DNA of 64,000 nucleotides from Brassica napus (Eukaryota; Streptophyta; Magnoliopsida; Brassicales; Brassicaceae): assembly GCF_020379485.1 (NCBI RefSeq), contig NC_063452.1, forward strand, positions 24,868,770-24,932,769, read 5' to 3'. A program made the translations under genes and the position numbers. Below are positions 45,663 to 56,542 of the stretch, in pieces. The notes beneath the pieces are model-generated. The model was not told where the DNA came from and ran no database searches. It saw only the letters and a list, made by a program, of their open reading frames with translations. Each line of letters opens with the position of its first letter. Position 1 is the first letter of the stretch.

Positions 45663-48600
45663 TCATTACTACTATATAAAAGCAGCTAAATTGGAGCTCT
45701 TTAAGCACTGCCATATGAGAACAAATATTCCTAGCCAATGAAACTGCCATGCCTTCCCGGACTGGGCTTGTAAAAAAAATTAAGTTAGCTTCCCAGCCCA
45801 TTTAAACCATTTGGCAGCCCAATATGTTAATATGATAAGAGACGGTTCTGGTTATATTGCTTTATCGATCCTGTTTCATCATCCCTAACCCTAAGCGCTG
45901 TCTCAGACCCTTTGTCGATTCTCTTTCTCTGATAAGAGGTGGCTTAATGTATTATCAGGCCACCCACCTGAAACTAATCCAGCATCTATAACCTGCTCGC
46001 TCCTTCCCTACGTCTCTCGACGGTGTCGTTGTTGCTGTGACGTTTTATGTTCACCACCCCTCTGGCCAGTCAACGGCATAACAGTTTGGGGTTGCATTCA
46101 ATCGACATAATCACCCTTCTCATTAATGCCATTGATCCAGAGACCACAACCTCCACTACGCCGCATTCATGACAACCCCTTCTTCCTCCATGTTTAGTGA
46201 ATCTAGACCTATAAATATGAGAGCAGGCTTCGTTGATATGCATCACTTGCTCCCTCTCAAACATTATAATCCTTATAGAATCACTAATCAGCGATGGCAA
46301 CCTCCTTCGTTTTCATCGTCGGTTGGAAAGCCGGCCGCTGTAACAACGTCGTTGAAGTCCGTTTGTTGAGATTTTCGGAGGCATGTAATGACAAAGTTGA
46401 TAAGCCGCCGAAACAAAGCATCTATTGGTAAGCGTACAGCTCTAAAACTTTGCATAAATAAACTATTGTGTGATGTTCATTCTCTCAAATTTAAAACAGG
46501 TAATCGCGATATAGGGTACAACCATACAAATGTTGAGAACCGCGGGGAAAGCAAGCTCCCCGTTCATCTCCGATGTTTCCGATGTTGTGGGCATCACTTA
46601 TACGATTTCAGTTTCGGTTGACACCATTCATTTAACTTCAAAGCATCAGACCATTACCATTTCCTGAATCTTCAATGAACGTCAGCTTCGTCCAATCCCA
46701 GACTTTGGTGATGATGTGAGTTTTCTAGAACACTGCCCACAACATCATTATTTTACCTAGGATATAACGATGTCTGTTTCTGTGAAATCAGGGAAGCAAC
46801 GGACTCGGAGACAATATACACAGAGCAACTTCACTTACATCCACGCTGAGTCTTGGACACGCCCACAATGCTAATGAGCCATATGTGGACCCGGTGGCTA
46901 TGCATCCACTAAGACTGCTCCCACCAAGTAGCAATGCATCTAAGAAGGCACACAGCGGTTAGCTTCAAGAGGATACAATCTCCTTTTGAATTTATTTAGT
47001 TTCTCCTACGTCTCCCAGTCAATTTACTTTAAATATAAGCATATTTCCTACTTAATCAAATATGAGGTTGGTTTGACGGCTAATCAGTCATACATTTATT
47101 GTCATAATCAAATACTATTTGCTTCTAATATCTATTGGAAGTGTCACAAATGACTAACTTTGGCCTACCAGTAAATGTATTTTCTTTATCAAATTTGAAA
47201 GTCAAAGACTTAGATCAATCACTAGCCGTATTCCTTAGTAATCATTATGAATGATATAACAAAGTATAAGAGGAATAAGGAGCAACTAAACGAAGGAATA
47301 ACAATTCGTAAAATAAACAAGATTTAAAAAAAAAAAAAAAGGAATAACAACACTTCGTGAACAAACCAGGCTATAGTCTCTTCTTTGATATTCTTTTAAG
47401 AAACCACTGAAAACGTCAAAGAGATCCTATTGGCATAAACCTTTAGAGCCTTCAGGTTAATAAGTTTCCCAGCCACACAAATCATAACTTAAAACTTAAA
47501 ACTGCGTTTACTGGATTTTATTCATCCACACCAAAAAAGAATTTGTGATCATCAATACGAGTCCAAGGATCCGATGGAGGCAAAGTGCCAATCAGCTAAC
47601 TGGTTAAGACTTCTGGAAAAGCGATATTTAGAATTATATTTTGAATGTCTAAACATTTAATAACATTGGTTCTTCCCAAAGGAAGGAACTCCAGTACCTT
47701 TGTCAAATGTATTCGAATCCTTGAATATAAATTCACATTAGACTTAACTAGCTAAGCCTGCAACATACATAAATACAAATTATTTGAGGCAGCCACCACC
47801 ATAGCAGTCTTCGACAACTACAAAACAACACAAATCCTGAAGATATACACACTTACGACATGGCCAAACAAAAAGGTATTAAACAAACATCTTCCATTCA
47901 CATATAAGAAATACTTAGTTATTTCCAATCGTTACATAAAAAGCTACAAATATTTTCTTGAAACTCAAAGAAGGCTGGAGCTTTGGTTATATATTTGTTT
48001 GTACATGATAATGCAGTCGACATTTAAGCGCTACAAAATGAGTATGTTTTTCTAAGTATTATAGGCTGAAATGGATGATAGGCTTCATGTCACACGATTT
48101 GGTCAAATATTTGTCCCAATCTCTTATTTCATCTTCTGGGTAACCACTATAACAATTTTTTTGAATGGGCTGAGGTGAAAACAAAACATATCACGACACT
48201 TCTCAACAACAACTCAGTGACACTTAAAACTATAATCAGTGGAGGAGCTAGCATAGAACTAGGGTGGTCATATGATCCATGTGAAAAGAAAAATTCCCTC
48301 TAATTTGTAAGGAAAATTACAATTAAAAAAATAGAAAACAACCGCAAGTAAATTACCAATATAACTCAACTACAAAGGTAAAAAAAAACACATTGCCTAT
48401 AACATAGTCTCCCTGCTCCAAGACTACCGTATCCATAAGCCGAGTACTACTGACCAAAACAAAGAACAAGAGCTTACCTACAATAAGCAACTGCACAGTT
48501 GATTTACAATATAAACATTAATGTCTTATAATAATGTTCACAATTTTTTTTCATAAAAACTAATATTCCGCGCATAACACAAAAAAAAAATTTAATACAA

Positions 48601-49180
48601 GTAAAAAAAAATTCACAGCTTTTACTAACATTCAAGTTTTCGACAAAAATAAAACAAATGATAGGTTAGATAAAACAAGACGGAGATATACCAACTAACA
48701 ATTCAACCAAAATAACACAATTATCCAAAAATAAATAATATATTCAAATATATAATTGTAATTTTAAGTATTTTAGCTACATATTTAACTGGAATTTTGT
48801 ATTATAATTGTAATTTAAAGTAGTTGAACCTCTATAGTTGGTTTGTATTCTGCTTGCACATTGGAAAATAAATTATTAATGTATTCAAGAAAAAAATGTA
48901 TAAAAACGAAAATGTAATCCAGGTTTTATACTCAATCTACATTCTGCTTACTATCATAACTATCATAATTAAAGAAAGTAAATACTAAAACATACGAAAC
49001 TATTATGTATTTGTGAACATGTTTTCAATAGTAAGATAAACATGATTTATAAAAAAAATAACAAAACATGCAAGGTGAATATTAATATCAATTTTTTTAA
49101 AAATAAGCCAAACATCTTAAAATACTCATTAAAATTGATAATATATATATGTAATTATTTTGGTAAATACCAAATCCTAG
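45663..49180 (+). mobile_element. Second Helitron of the array (provisional limits)
   Basis: Directly after CTAG of the first element comes TCATTACTACTATATAAAAG, which looks like a Helitron 5' end. The proposed 3' end is a weak hairpin TTGGTAAATACCAA (49160-49173) followed by ATCCTAG and T at 49181. It contains a decayed RPA1-like gene (46410-46975). Between 47000 and 49150 I see only A/T-rich DNA and a GGAGGAGCTAGCATAGAACT motif near 48240. The 3' hairpin is A/T-rich, unlike the GC hairpins of the others, so this end is the least certain. Confidence 0.5.
46410..46975 (+). pseudogene. RPA1-like C-terminal fragment in the second Helitron
   Basis: After a likely intron ending AAAACAG (46499), the frame reads LRTAGKASSPFISDVSDVVG, then ITYTISVSVDTIHLTSKHQT, a stop, and IFNERQLRPIPDFGDD. 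This is the C-terminal OB fold of Helitron RPA1-like proteins ('GKTYTFQV...NHQTFTISRI' type). The following exon (46790-46965) gives a Ser/His-rich tail in some frames. Stops rule out function. Confidence 0.7.
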
Positions 49181-49188
49181 TCTATCTA

Positions 49189-52100
49189 TCTATATTAATA
49201 AAGCAGAGTTTTCTCTCACCTTAGCCCTCCACCTCATCATCTTGAATGGGGCACTGTACTCTCATTTTTTAATCATCTCACGTTTTGCCTGAATGGGCCA
49301 GATGTAATATATTAGCAAGTTATTGGGCATTTGTTCTACTTTTCATACGAGTCCATATGTTTATAAAATTCAACCTTTTGGATACTGGAAATACAAAGGA
49401 GAGCTCTTCTCCCTTCAGATCACGACATCGCCGACTCCTCTGTAATGGCTGCATTAACGTGATTTTCACCACTCCTCCCACTCACTCCCATTAAATGACA
49501 TCATCATCTTCCAAGATAACCAAACAACTTTCGTACTATCTTCCCAATCATTCTCTTACACAATTAACACCTTCGCTCATCTCCTTTAAATCATATTCTG
49601 GTTTTCTGATTTTTCTATCATGACTTTGAATTTGGGGTTTGGACCAAATCTCTACATCAATCAAGGGATTCCCCGTGTAAGGTTAATTATTTCAGATTTC
49701 TTTTCATTGGATTCAATACTGTTTTAAATTTTCACAGTTTATAGATTATGTCTGATTGAGATTTTCTTTTTCTCTTTGTAGATAAACTTTACTTCCATCT
49801 AGAACCCAACTAGGGTTTTGTCACCATAGGCACAAAGATTTCTCGATTCCAATAGCTAAAGTTTTCAAGAAGAAGACCACAACAGAGCTGGTAAAAGCTT
49901 GATTTCTTTGATTTCTGGATCTTGATGATAAACTGATTTGTCATCTATAGATTATCGTAATTGGCTATAGGATCCATTTTACATGATTCAACCCCGAAAA
50001 TAAACCCGGTTTAAAAAATTAGGCCTGATTAGCTATTGTCTGAACATGTTTCAGGTTTCTGATCGATGCCTAAAGTTTACCGGAGAGATTTGTCTTATGA
50101 GACCTTGAGACACAAGATTCACAATCACCTGAGATAACTTACTGGTAAACTAAAAAAACCTTCAAGATCTGAAAAGTCTCTGATTTCTATAGGAGATGAA
50201 AAGACTTCCAACAAAGTCCCATAGAAAATAAAACTCTTATCTATTTTTGTTATACAGGCCTGTAGGAGTGTATTAGACAAGTATTTGGGGGTAAACATTG
50301 CTTCGCCAACAACAAACATATGAAGGATGTCTCAGTCAGGTGGTGTGTACTGCTCAAATATAATTGGTAGGACAAGAGAGAGCATGTTGCTAACGAAATG
50401 GGAAAGGATGAGAAAAGAGACTTATTTAATTAGATTTTTGTTTTGTTCGGCCGTGGATAAGATTCTCCTGCTTTTGGATTATAGATATTGAGTGCAGGTT
50501 TTGAAATTTTGATAGCGAGTCTGGAGCGAAAGATTTTGTTTCCTTTACTGAGATCTCTACTTCATCAAAGATATGCATGCAGTCACTGTTTTGTCACACT
50601 GAGTTCTCACATGTTGACAATTCATGCTGGTTCAGATGATATGTTTCTGTACAGATATACAAAAAGTGTAAAAGAAACTGAGATCAAATGCCTGGAGCAA
50701 GGGCTGTACTGGACTTTGAATGTCTCGCAACGACTGATTTAATAAGTGGGTTCACCATTTCCGGCTTCTCATCCTGCAAAATTTACAGAAATGCAATAAG
50801 AAGAAGAATAGAGGGTTACTTCATTGGAGAGAGGAGAGACCTGAGGAGCTGCATCAAAATTACCATAAGCTCGTCCAAGCTTGATTGTATCCCATGGATC
50901 TTTTTCTCCCCATGCAACTAGAACCGGGCACTGCAAATAGTTAAATGACATGGTCATGGTGAAGTAAAAACTTTAAAGGTTTAGTTTTAACTACGGCTAA
51001 GGAGTAAGATCAGAGTAAAGAACCTTGAACTGTGGGAGTAAATCCTCTGGAAGCGGTCCACCATAGTAACAAATGAATTCAAGGAAGACATCAACTGCAC
51101 CAGGCTCAAGACCTGGCTGTATAATTGCCTCAGTTATTGAGAGCTATTACAGTAGCACTAAATTGCAAAAATTATTCCTTAAGCTCACTTACAAGATATA
51201 AAAATCATGGAACTTACAACAGTCATCAAGTACCTGGCTAAGAATGCTTCTTTAGTCACGTTTATCTTACAAAAGTTGTAACCTCAGAAATCTCATTTAG
51301 TCATCAGCTTCCAAATCTTTCTCTGTCCATGATCTGAAATATGCTCTGTTAACTTTCCTGCAACAAGCAAACCATCTCCTCCCAAGTACACATGGACATG
51401 CTAAAACGTATACTTTCACGCACGGACGCACCAGACTATCCACATTTTTCCATTCTTTTAAAAAAAAAACTACCAATAACTCCAATAGACATGTTTCTTA
51501 GAAAATAAAAAAACTACAGTTCACCTCCAATACAAATGTGATTGTTACATTAGTCATACGAATAATATTATAGCACCAACAAACCATTTTAATTGAAAAC
51601 TAGAATTAAAATTATAAAATAACTAAGACGAGGCGGCAACTGCTAGAGTCCAAGCCTACGGATTAGCACTTCAAGAGCTCCCTGACCCGTAATGAGCTCA
51701 AAAAGCAGTATACATGGAAATAAGAGCATTTCTAATTTATATTCCACTTTGTGTTTGAAAATTTTCTGTAATTCCACTTTATAACTCTATAATAAAGTTA
51801 AAAATAGAATTACACTACTTTTGTATTCGTTATTATACTTTGTAAAGTATGAAAGTAAAACTCAGGTTATCAATAAATACCAAGAATTTTATCAAAAGAA
51901 AACCCAAGAATAATCATGTTTCACACTTTCTCCCAATACAGCTTCCAATATTTTCCATACCTTTTACCAAAAAAGAAGTAACAAAAATCGAGAGTAAGAA
52001 CACAGAGGACATGTGTAAATAAATATCATATGAGAACAATCATTCAGATTCGGAGACTTACTTTGATCGGCATCGGTCATTGTCTCTATAGGCCTGGCTG

Positions 52101-52964
52101 GATCAAAGAGAAGAATGGTGAGGAATATGAGAGAAGAATGGTGAGGAATATGAAGTCGACGTATGGCAACAAATGGTTCAAATTAAACAACAGTTCTAAA
52201 TGTGTCTCTTTCAACAGACGCTTATAAAACAAACCAAAGAGTGGAAAATAAATTACGCCATTAAAGAAAGCTGGTACGGTACAAGAAATAACTTAAGATC
52301 TAATGAGCATAATGGAAAAGTGGAGTCAAAACACACAACTTCAGGAAGAGTCAAAATTTGTATTTTTACATTTAAGATGCCAGATATGAGTGTCAAAAGA
52401 ATAGAGAATAAATAATGCAAAAAACAGCTAACAAACTACATGTCATACAAAAATAATTTTTAATGATTCAAGAAGTAAATATGGAAGAAGTAAACTTTTG
52501 GAAGCTCAACAGGGTGACAGGCCAATAGGGGTGTAAGTATCAGTGCGAGGAGATAAATACTACTAAACCAAAAAAAAAAATCTCTGATAAAAAAACAATA
52601 CCTCAGTCTTCGCACCTATTCCAGCAACAATTCACACGGTACCGTAAACATGTCAAAAGCATGAGATAAATACTACTAAACCCAAAAAAATCTCACCGCC
52701 ATTCTAAAGCCACAAAATCAAAGTTTAAAAATACCATTATCAACAAAAAAACAAATTCAAACACATATCACTTATTGTGATATACAATCAACTATGTCTA
52801 GAGGGATCTAGCCGAGGAAGGGTTTTTCTTTGACTTAAAAAACTTCGAAACAAAGTACTACCGTCACTAACCACTCTCGCTATCAAACTGATCGAAAAAG
52901 CAATTTTGAACTCTAATAAGAATAAAACATACGAACCCGGCGCGTAGCGCTGGAATACCACTAG
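49189..52964 (+). mobile_element. Third Helitron of the array, with captured hydrolase exons
   Basis: The 5' end TCTATATTAATAAAGCAGAG follows a host A at 49188. The 3' end has CCCGGCGCGTAGCGCTGG then AATACCACTAG and a host T (52965). The 3.8-kb interior carries exons of an alpha/beta hydrolase gene in the reverse direction (50684-51116). Elsewhere inside (49200-50650, 51130-52930) I recognise no gene: several splice-like and coding-like stretches exist around 49400-50300, but no family is evident. Confidence 0.8.
50684..51116 (-). pseudogene. Captured alpha/beta-hydrolase gene fragment (At5g19850-like), three exons
   Basis: Three exons with intact splice sites read on the minus strand: 51116-51024 (PGLEPGAVDVFLEFICYYGG PLPEDLLPQ), 50930-50841 (CPVLVAWGEKDPWDTIKLGR, AYGNFDAAPQ) and 50773-50684 (DEKPEMVNPLIKSVVARHSK, ending APGI and a stop). 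This is the C-terminal third of a plant alpha/beta hydrolase. It keeps the stretch with the catalytic Asp (EKDPW). The segment that should hold the catalytic His (normally VLPxxGHCPQ) is missing: FDAAPQ runs straight into DEKP. With introns present, it was copied from genomic DNA, as Helitrons do. The specific Arabidopsis relative is from memory. Confidence 0.75.
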
Positions 52965-53116
52965 TATATATAATGGGACACTTTCCTCTCTTCTGAGAGT
53001 GTCCACGTATGCGTTTATTTAATGATAGTGGAGCCCACTTAAATTTCGGTTTACCTGTCGAGTGATTTGTACTTTGGTCTGATTCTCCGCGTTTGGTTCG
53101 AGAAATAAGTAAATAA
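52965..53116 (+). mobile_element. Probable 5' end of a fourth Helitron, interrupted at 53117
   Basis: Immediately after the third Helitron's CTAG comes TATATATAATGGGACACTTT with the GAGTGTCCACGTATGCG landmark shared by Helitron 5' regions. The sequence is interrupted by the reverse Helitron at 53117-54295 and continues from 54296, where an RPA1-like gene reads in the same direction. A TTTGGTCTGAYTCTCC word occurs on both sides (53085 and 54300). The 3' end was not found with confidence. Confidence 0.45.
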
Positions 53117-54295
53117 CTAGATTTTGACCCGCGCTTTAAAAGCGCGGGATATTAAACTCTGTAAAAATATAATAAAAATTTTCCAAATGCTTTGTTAAAA
53201 AAATAATAAAATGGTAGATCCACCTTATTTAAAGCCGTCTCATTTTCAACGAAAACATATATGTCTCGGCCGTTTGAACCCATTTACTTTTAAGTTTTCA
53301 ATAATATTATCTATTTAGATTCATGAAATTGTATTGATCATCTATTTTGACCGGTTTGGGTTTATTTTGAGAGACCAAAATCATTTAATTTTGTGAAAAT
53401 ATATTTGTATTGTATTTTTCTTAAGAAATGTTTAGTTCATTTCTAAAAATTGAAAACAATGTTTAGATTTTTTATTTAAAAAAAATAGAAAATTAAATCA
53501 ATGTAATTCATGTATAAAAATCTTTATATATATGGTTGTCATGCTTAGTGGGTAAATTTAGTTAAAAACCATAAAAGAAAAGTTAGTAAAAAAAATTAAT
53601 ACACGTGCAAATTTACATTGTGAAAGTGAACCGGCCTCCACATTGATCAAACGAAATCAAATAATTATTCACAATAATTTATAACCTAGATTTGAGAATA
53701 TTCAATAAATTTAAAATTAGATATGATTATATGTATATGTTATTTATAAAATTGTTTTTGTTAAGTATTAAATTGAAAGATTGCAATCTTTTAAAGTGGC
53801 TAAATATTAGGTAATTTAATATAATACCTATGATTTATAAGGAAACTCATATTCATCATATTTTTTTTAATTCATTTATTAAAATTAATTATATTTATGA
53901 GTAAAAAAGAAATGACATTGTGGAAGCCCCTTTGGTCCAGTGGTTTGACCAACGGTTCATTAATGCTTCTACACCAAGAAGTCTGGGTTTCAATTCCCGG
54001 AGAAGGCGGAATTATGCGAATTAAAGGAGAAAAGGCTTACAAGAGATCTGCAGCATGGCGCAAGGAGTACCGTCAAGCATGAATCTCATAAGGCGGCTTA
54101 GGTGATGCAGCCAGACGTGAATCTTCATACGACAGGTAGAATTGTCGGCTGTAGAATCGTCTGTAATATTTCTCATAGTTGTAATAGCATAATTATCCAG
54201 CGTTAAAAAAAAAATGACATTAGATGTAAATATAATAAAAATTCAAGGGCAGAATCCAAAAATTTTAAAATATGATTCTGTTTTAATAGTATAGA
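53117..54295 (-). mobile_element. Nested reverse-oriented Helitron, 1,179 bp
   Basis: On the minus strand it starts TCTATACTATTAAAACAG after a host A (54296). It ends with the hairpin CCCGCGCTTTTAAAGCGCGGG then TCAAAATCTAG and a host T. Both ends are textbook Helitron. It is non-coding and carries a SINE at 53920-54211. Confidence 0.9.
53920..54211 (+). mobile_element. tRNA-derived SINE, ~290 bp
   Basis: The direct repeat AAATGACATT (53910-53919 and 54212-54221) flanks it. Near the 5' end are RNA polymerase III promoter boxes: an A box TGGTCCAGTGG (53933-53943) and a B box GGTTTCAATTCCC (53986-53998). It ends in a poly(A) stretch (54205-54211, merging with the duplication). It resembles Brassicaceae SINEs (S1/SB type). 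It is not a tRNA gene because there is no acceptor stem and the body continues for 200 bp. Confidence 0.9.
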
Positions 54296-54653
54296 TGGTT
54301 TGGTCTGACTCTCCCTGTTTGGTCTGATTAAAAAGTAAGTCATATAAACGCCGCGTTTTTGCTTTGGTTGATTAGGGCTCCATCGCTTTCCTTCTTCCAC
54401 GGGAGAGTTAACTCACCGCCTCCATTTTTGTTAATCTTCAAAGTGTCTCTTCTCATCTCTTCACCTTCCCTAAAGTTCAATGTCTTCATTTAATTTACCA
54501 ATAATTGTTATTCACATTGAAATTTTGTAACGATTCCGACCTCTTCGTTTCTTCAGCGTCAAATCTATAAATACGCAATGGTTGAGAGTTTGATAACCTT
54601 CACAATCACATTCAGTCTATATCCTTTATCGAGCGTAGAGATATTCTGAAAAA

Positions 54654-54905
54654 ATGTCTTCCTCTGATGATGTTGTTGCACAATGCGCCTTCAACACTCT
54701 CCGAGACTCGGTAGCTCTGTCCAGATCATTGTTGGTCGTCTACTCCGTTTTTGGGACTCGAAAAACATCAAGAAGAAAGGTGAAATCATGGGAATCACTC
54801 TACTCCTCCTTGATGAGAAGGTATTGTAACCAGAAGCTTTTTTTTTCCCTTAGATCTTTTATTTTGTAAAAAAGCCGATGATCTAAATCTTCAATCTTTA
54901 ATTGC
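54654..54905 (+). pseudogene. RPA1-like N-terminal fragment
   Basis: ATG 54654 starts MSSSDDVVAQCAFNTLRD. A frameshift then leads to QIIVGRLLRFWDSKNIKKKG and [13 protein letters not shown], and the exon ends at a GT donor (54821). This is the first OB fold of Helitron RPA1-like proteins. A TATAAATA box at about 54568 and a plausible leader precede it. After the intron, only about eight codons might follow before receptor-kinase DNA begins, so the gene is decapitated by another fragment. Confidence 0.72.
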
Positions 54906-55033
54906 AGAATTCGGAGATTCCGATGCTGCAGCTTTGATATCAACTTGACCTCGTTCTTGAACTCTACCATTCCTTGGCCTGTGTTTGTTGACAACCTCTT
55001 CACAGCTATCTTCATACCATTCTCCAACACTCC
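54906..55033 (-). pseudogene. Receptor-like kinase exon fragment (S-domain/CRK type)
   Basis: On the minus strand, after a TTCAG acceptor, the frame reads [20 protein letters not shown], then [20 protein letters not shown]. This contains the subdomain II Lys (AVKRLS) and the alpha-C region of a plant receptor kinase. Only this exon is present. It lies opposite in direction to the RPA1-like fragment, inside what should be its second exon. Confidence 0.8.
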
Positions 55034-55605
55034 CTGAAGATAAACAAAACAACTTGTTACTAAACATTGTTTTATGCCCTATTTTAAGCAATCTGCAGCA
55101 GATTTTTCATTGTTTTAGTGATGTGTGAGTCTTCGCTCACATTCCGTAATAACTGCTCTGTTTTTTTTTTCAGGAAACTGAAAACAGAGGAGCTGCGGAG
55201 CTCAAAGAACAACTCGACAATGGCGGCGAAAAGGTAAAAGAGGGAAACAAAACTCAAATTCTCTTTTTTTTTTTGCCGCCGCTCCGAGAAACATGAAACG
55301 CGCTTAACCGCTACTAGGTTTAACCTTTTTTATATAATTACAAAAAGTGGACAATTAACTACATGGGTTCATTCCTACTGGTCGCGCCCCTTATTACTGT
55401 CCTTCTTTGCCAGCGGTTTCAGTGGTGAGAGTTATGGACCACCCTTTCGTGATCCGGTTCATCCCCAAACAACCATTGATGAAGTTATCGAGAATGATTA
55501 TGTCATCAACCTACAAATATGGTTATTAAGTATGCATTATGGTTTTAAATTATTATTTTTAATATAATTTATCTCTGATAAGTTAAAAAGGGTATACCTC
55601 ATGAG
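55034..55605. other. Unassigned DNA between captured fragments
   Basis: It has coding-like islands with splice-like borders (after the TTTTTCAG at 55173; and 55395-55510, which reads GESYGPPFRDPVHPQTTIDE on the + strand), but I recognise no family. It may be further captured gene pieces. Confidence 0.35.
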
Positions 55606-56010
55606 CAGGACAGAGAAGGACGATGTTTATCCAAACGCAATCTACTCAGAATCCTTCTTCTCTAATGTTTTATCCTGGAAAACAAGTAGAGATCGAAAGT
55701 GTTGATTTTTCTAACGTTTGTTCAGCTTTAGGTTCTCCATTAACCAAGTCCATTTACTTCATCGATGGTATTGTTATTTCATATGTTCCTTTGTCTGGTA
55801 GAAAGACCATCTTTCAATGTGATGTGATTGTTTCTTTGATTTGCAGGTGTGGTTCGAGTTTTCTTTGGGTCAGATTTCGTCACTGTGACAGTCTGATGAT
55901 GTATCGTGGGATATACTAAAGCCTGAGATATTTGCAGCTATCATGGATTTCTACTCTTCTTGCCAGCCTTTGTTTCTGGACTCGCAAGCTGCTGCTGCCA
56001 AGGACACAGC
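55606..56010 (+). pseudogene. NFU4/NFU5-like fragment (mitochondrial Fe-S scaffold, Nfu N domain)
   Basis: Mitochondrial NFU proteins help deliver Fe-S clusters. The first exon (about 55606-55767) reads GQRRTMFIQTQSTQNPSSLM, FYPGKQVEIESVDFSN and SALGSPLTKSIYFIDG and ends at a GT donor. The second exon starts at 55847 with VVRVFFGSDFVTVT, then a frameshift with stop, then SDDVSWDILKPEIFAAIMDF and PLFLDSQAAAAKDTA. The C-terminal NifU cluster-binding domain is absent; the sequence runs into an E2F-like repeat array. Introns are retained, so it came from genomic DNA. Confidence 0.85.
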
Positions 56011-56039
56011 GACGAATCAAAGAAGAACTTTTGGATTTT

Positions 56040-56300
56040 TATATTTTTCTCGGTTTTGGCGGGAAACGCAATTTCTCGGTTTTGGCGGAAAAACACAATT
56101 TCTCGGTTTTGGCGGAAAACGCAATTTCTCGGTTTTGGCAAGGAAACATAATTTCTCGGATTTTGACGGGAAACACTATTTTTCGGTTTTGGCAGGAAAC
56201 ACAATTTTTCGATTTTTGCGGAAAAATGAAATTTCTCGATTTTGAGGGGAAAACATAGTTTTACAGTTATGACAAAAAAATACTTTTATAATTTTGGAAA
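56040..56300. repeat. Second E2F-like repeat tract (TTTGGCGGRAAA)
   Basis: About eight copies of a ~27-bp unit (CGGTTTTGGCGGGAAACGCAATTTCT type). One copy keeps the full TTTGGCGGGAAA and the others have decayed (GGCGGAAAA, GGCAGGAAA, GACGGGAAA). It is the same repeat type as 31495-31990 but more degraded, and it joins directly to the captured NFU fragment. Confidence 0.75.
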
Positions 56301-56368
56301 GTAAACATAATTTCAAAATTTTAGAAATAAAATCTAAACTAATAATTAAAAAATAATTATAAATATTA

Positions 56369-56530
56369 TTGAGTGTCCATGGGCATTGCCCATTTGGACA
56401 TGGTCTCTATTGGTCTTAGATATTTGTTTGGACCATTGTCCAATATGGACCACCCATTACTGCCCAAAACTGAAATGGTCCAAGTGGTGATGCCCAATTG
56501 GGACATGGACGGACCATTCGACAGCTCTAG
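56369..56530. repeat. Palindrome-rich repeat, possible MITE
   Basis: GGACCATTGTCC, GCCCAATTGGGAC and CCATGGGCATTGCCCAT-type palindromes crowd 160 bp. The ends GAGTGTCCATGGG and (complement) GAGCTGTCGAATGG are weakly inverted. It may be a small fold-back element. Confidence 0.4.
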
Positions 56531-56542
56531 TTGGCCTTACAG

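Noticed and set aside
53933..54000. tRNA-like A and B boxes
   Set aside because: No cloverleaf closes, and the boxes belong to a SINE with poly(A) and a target duplication.
56489..56528. CCCAATTGGG palindrome with CTAGT as a Helitron 3' end
   Set aside because: Spacing of about 25 bp to CTAG is too long and the palindrome sits among many others.
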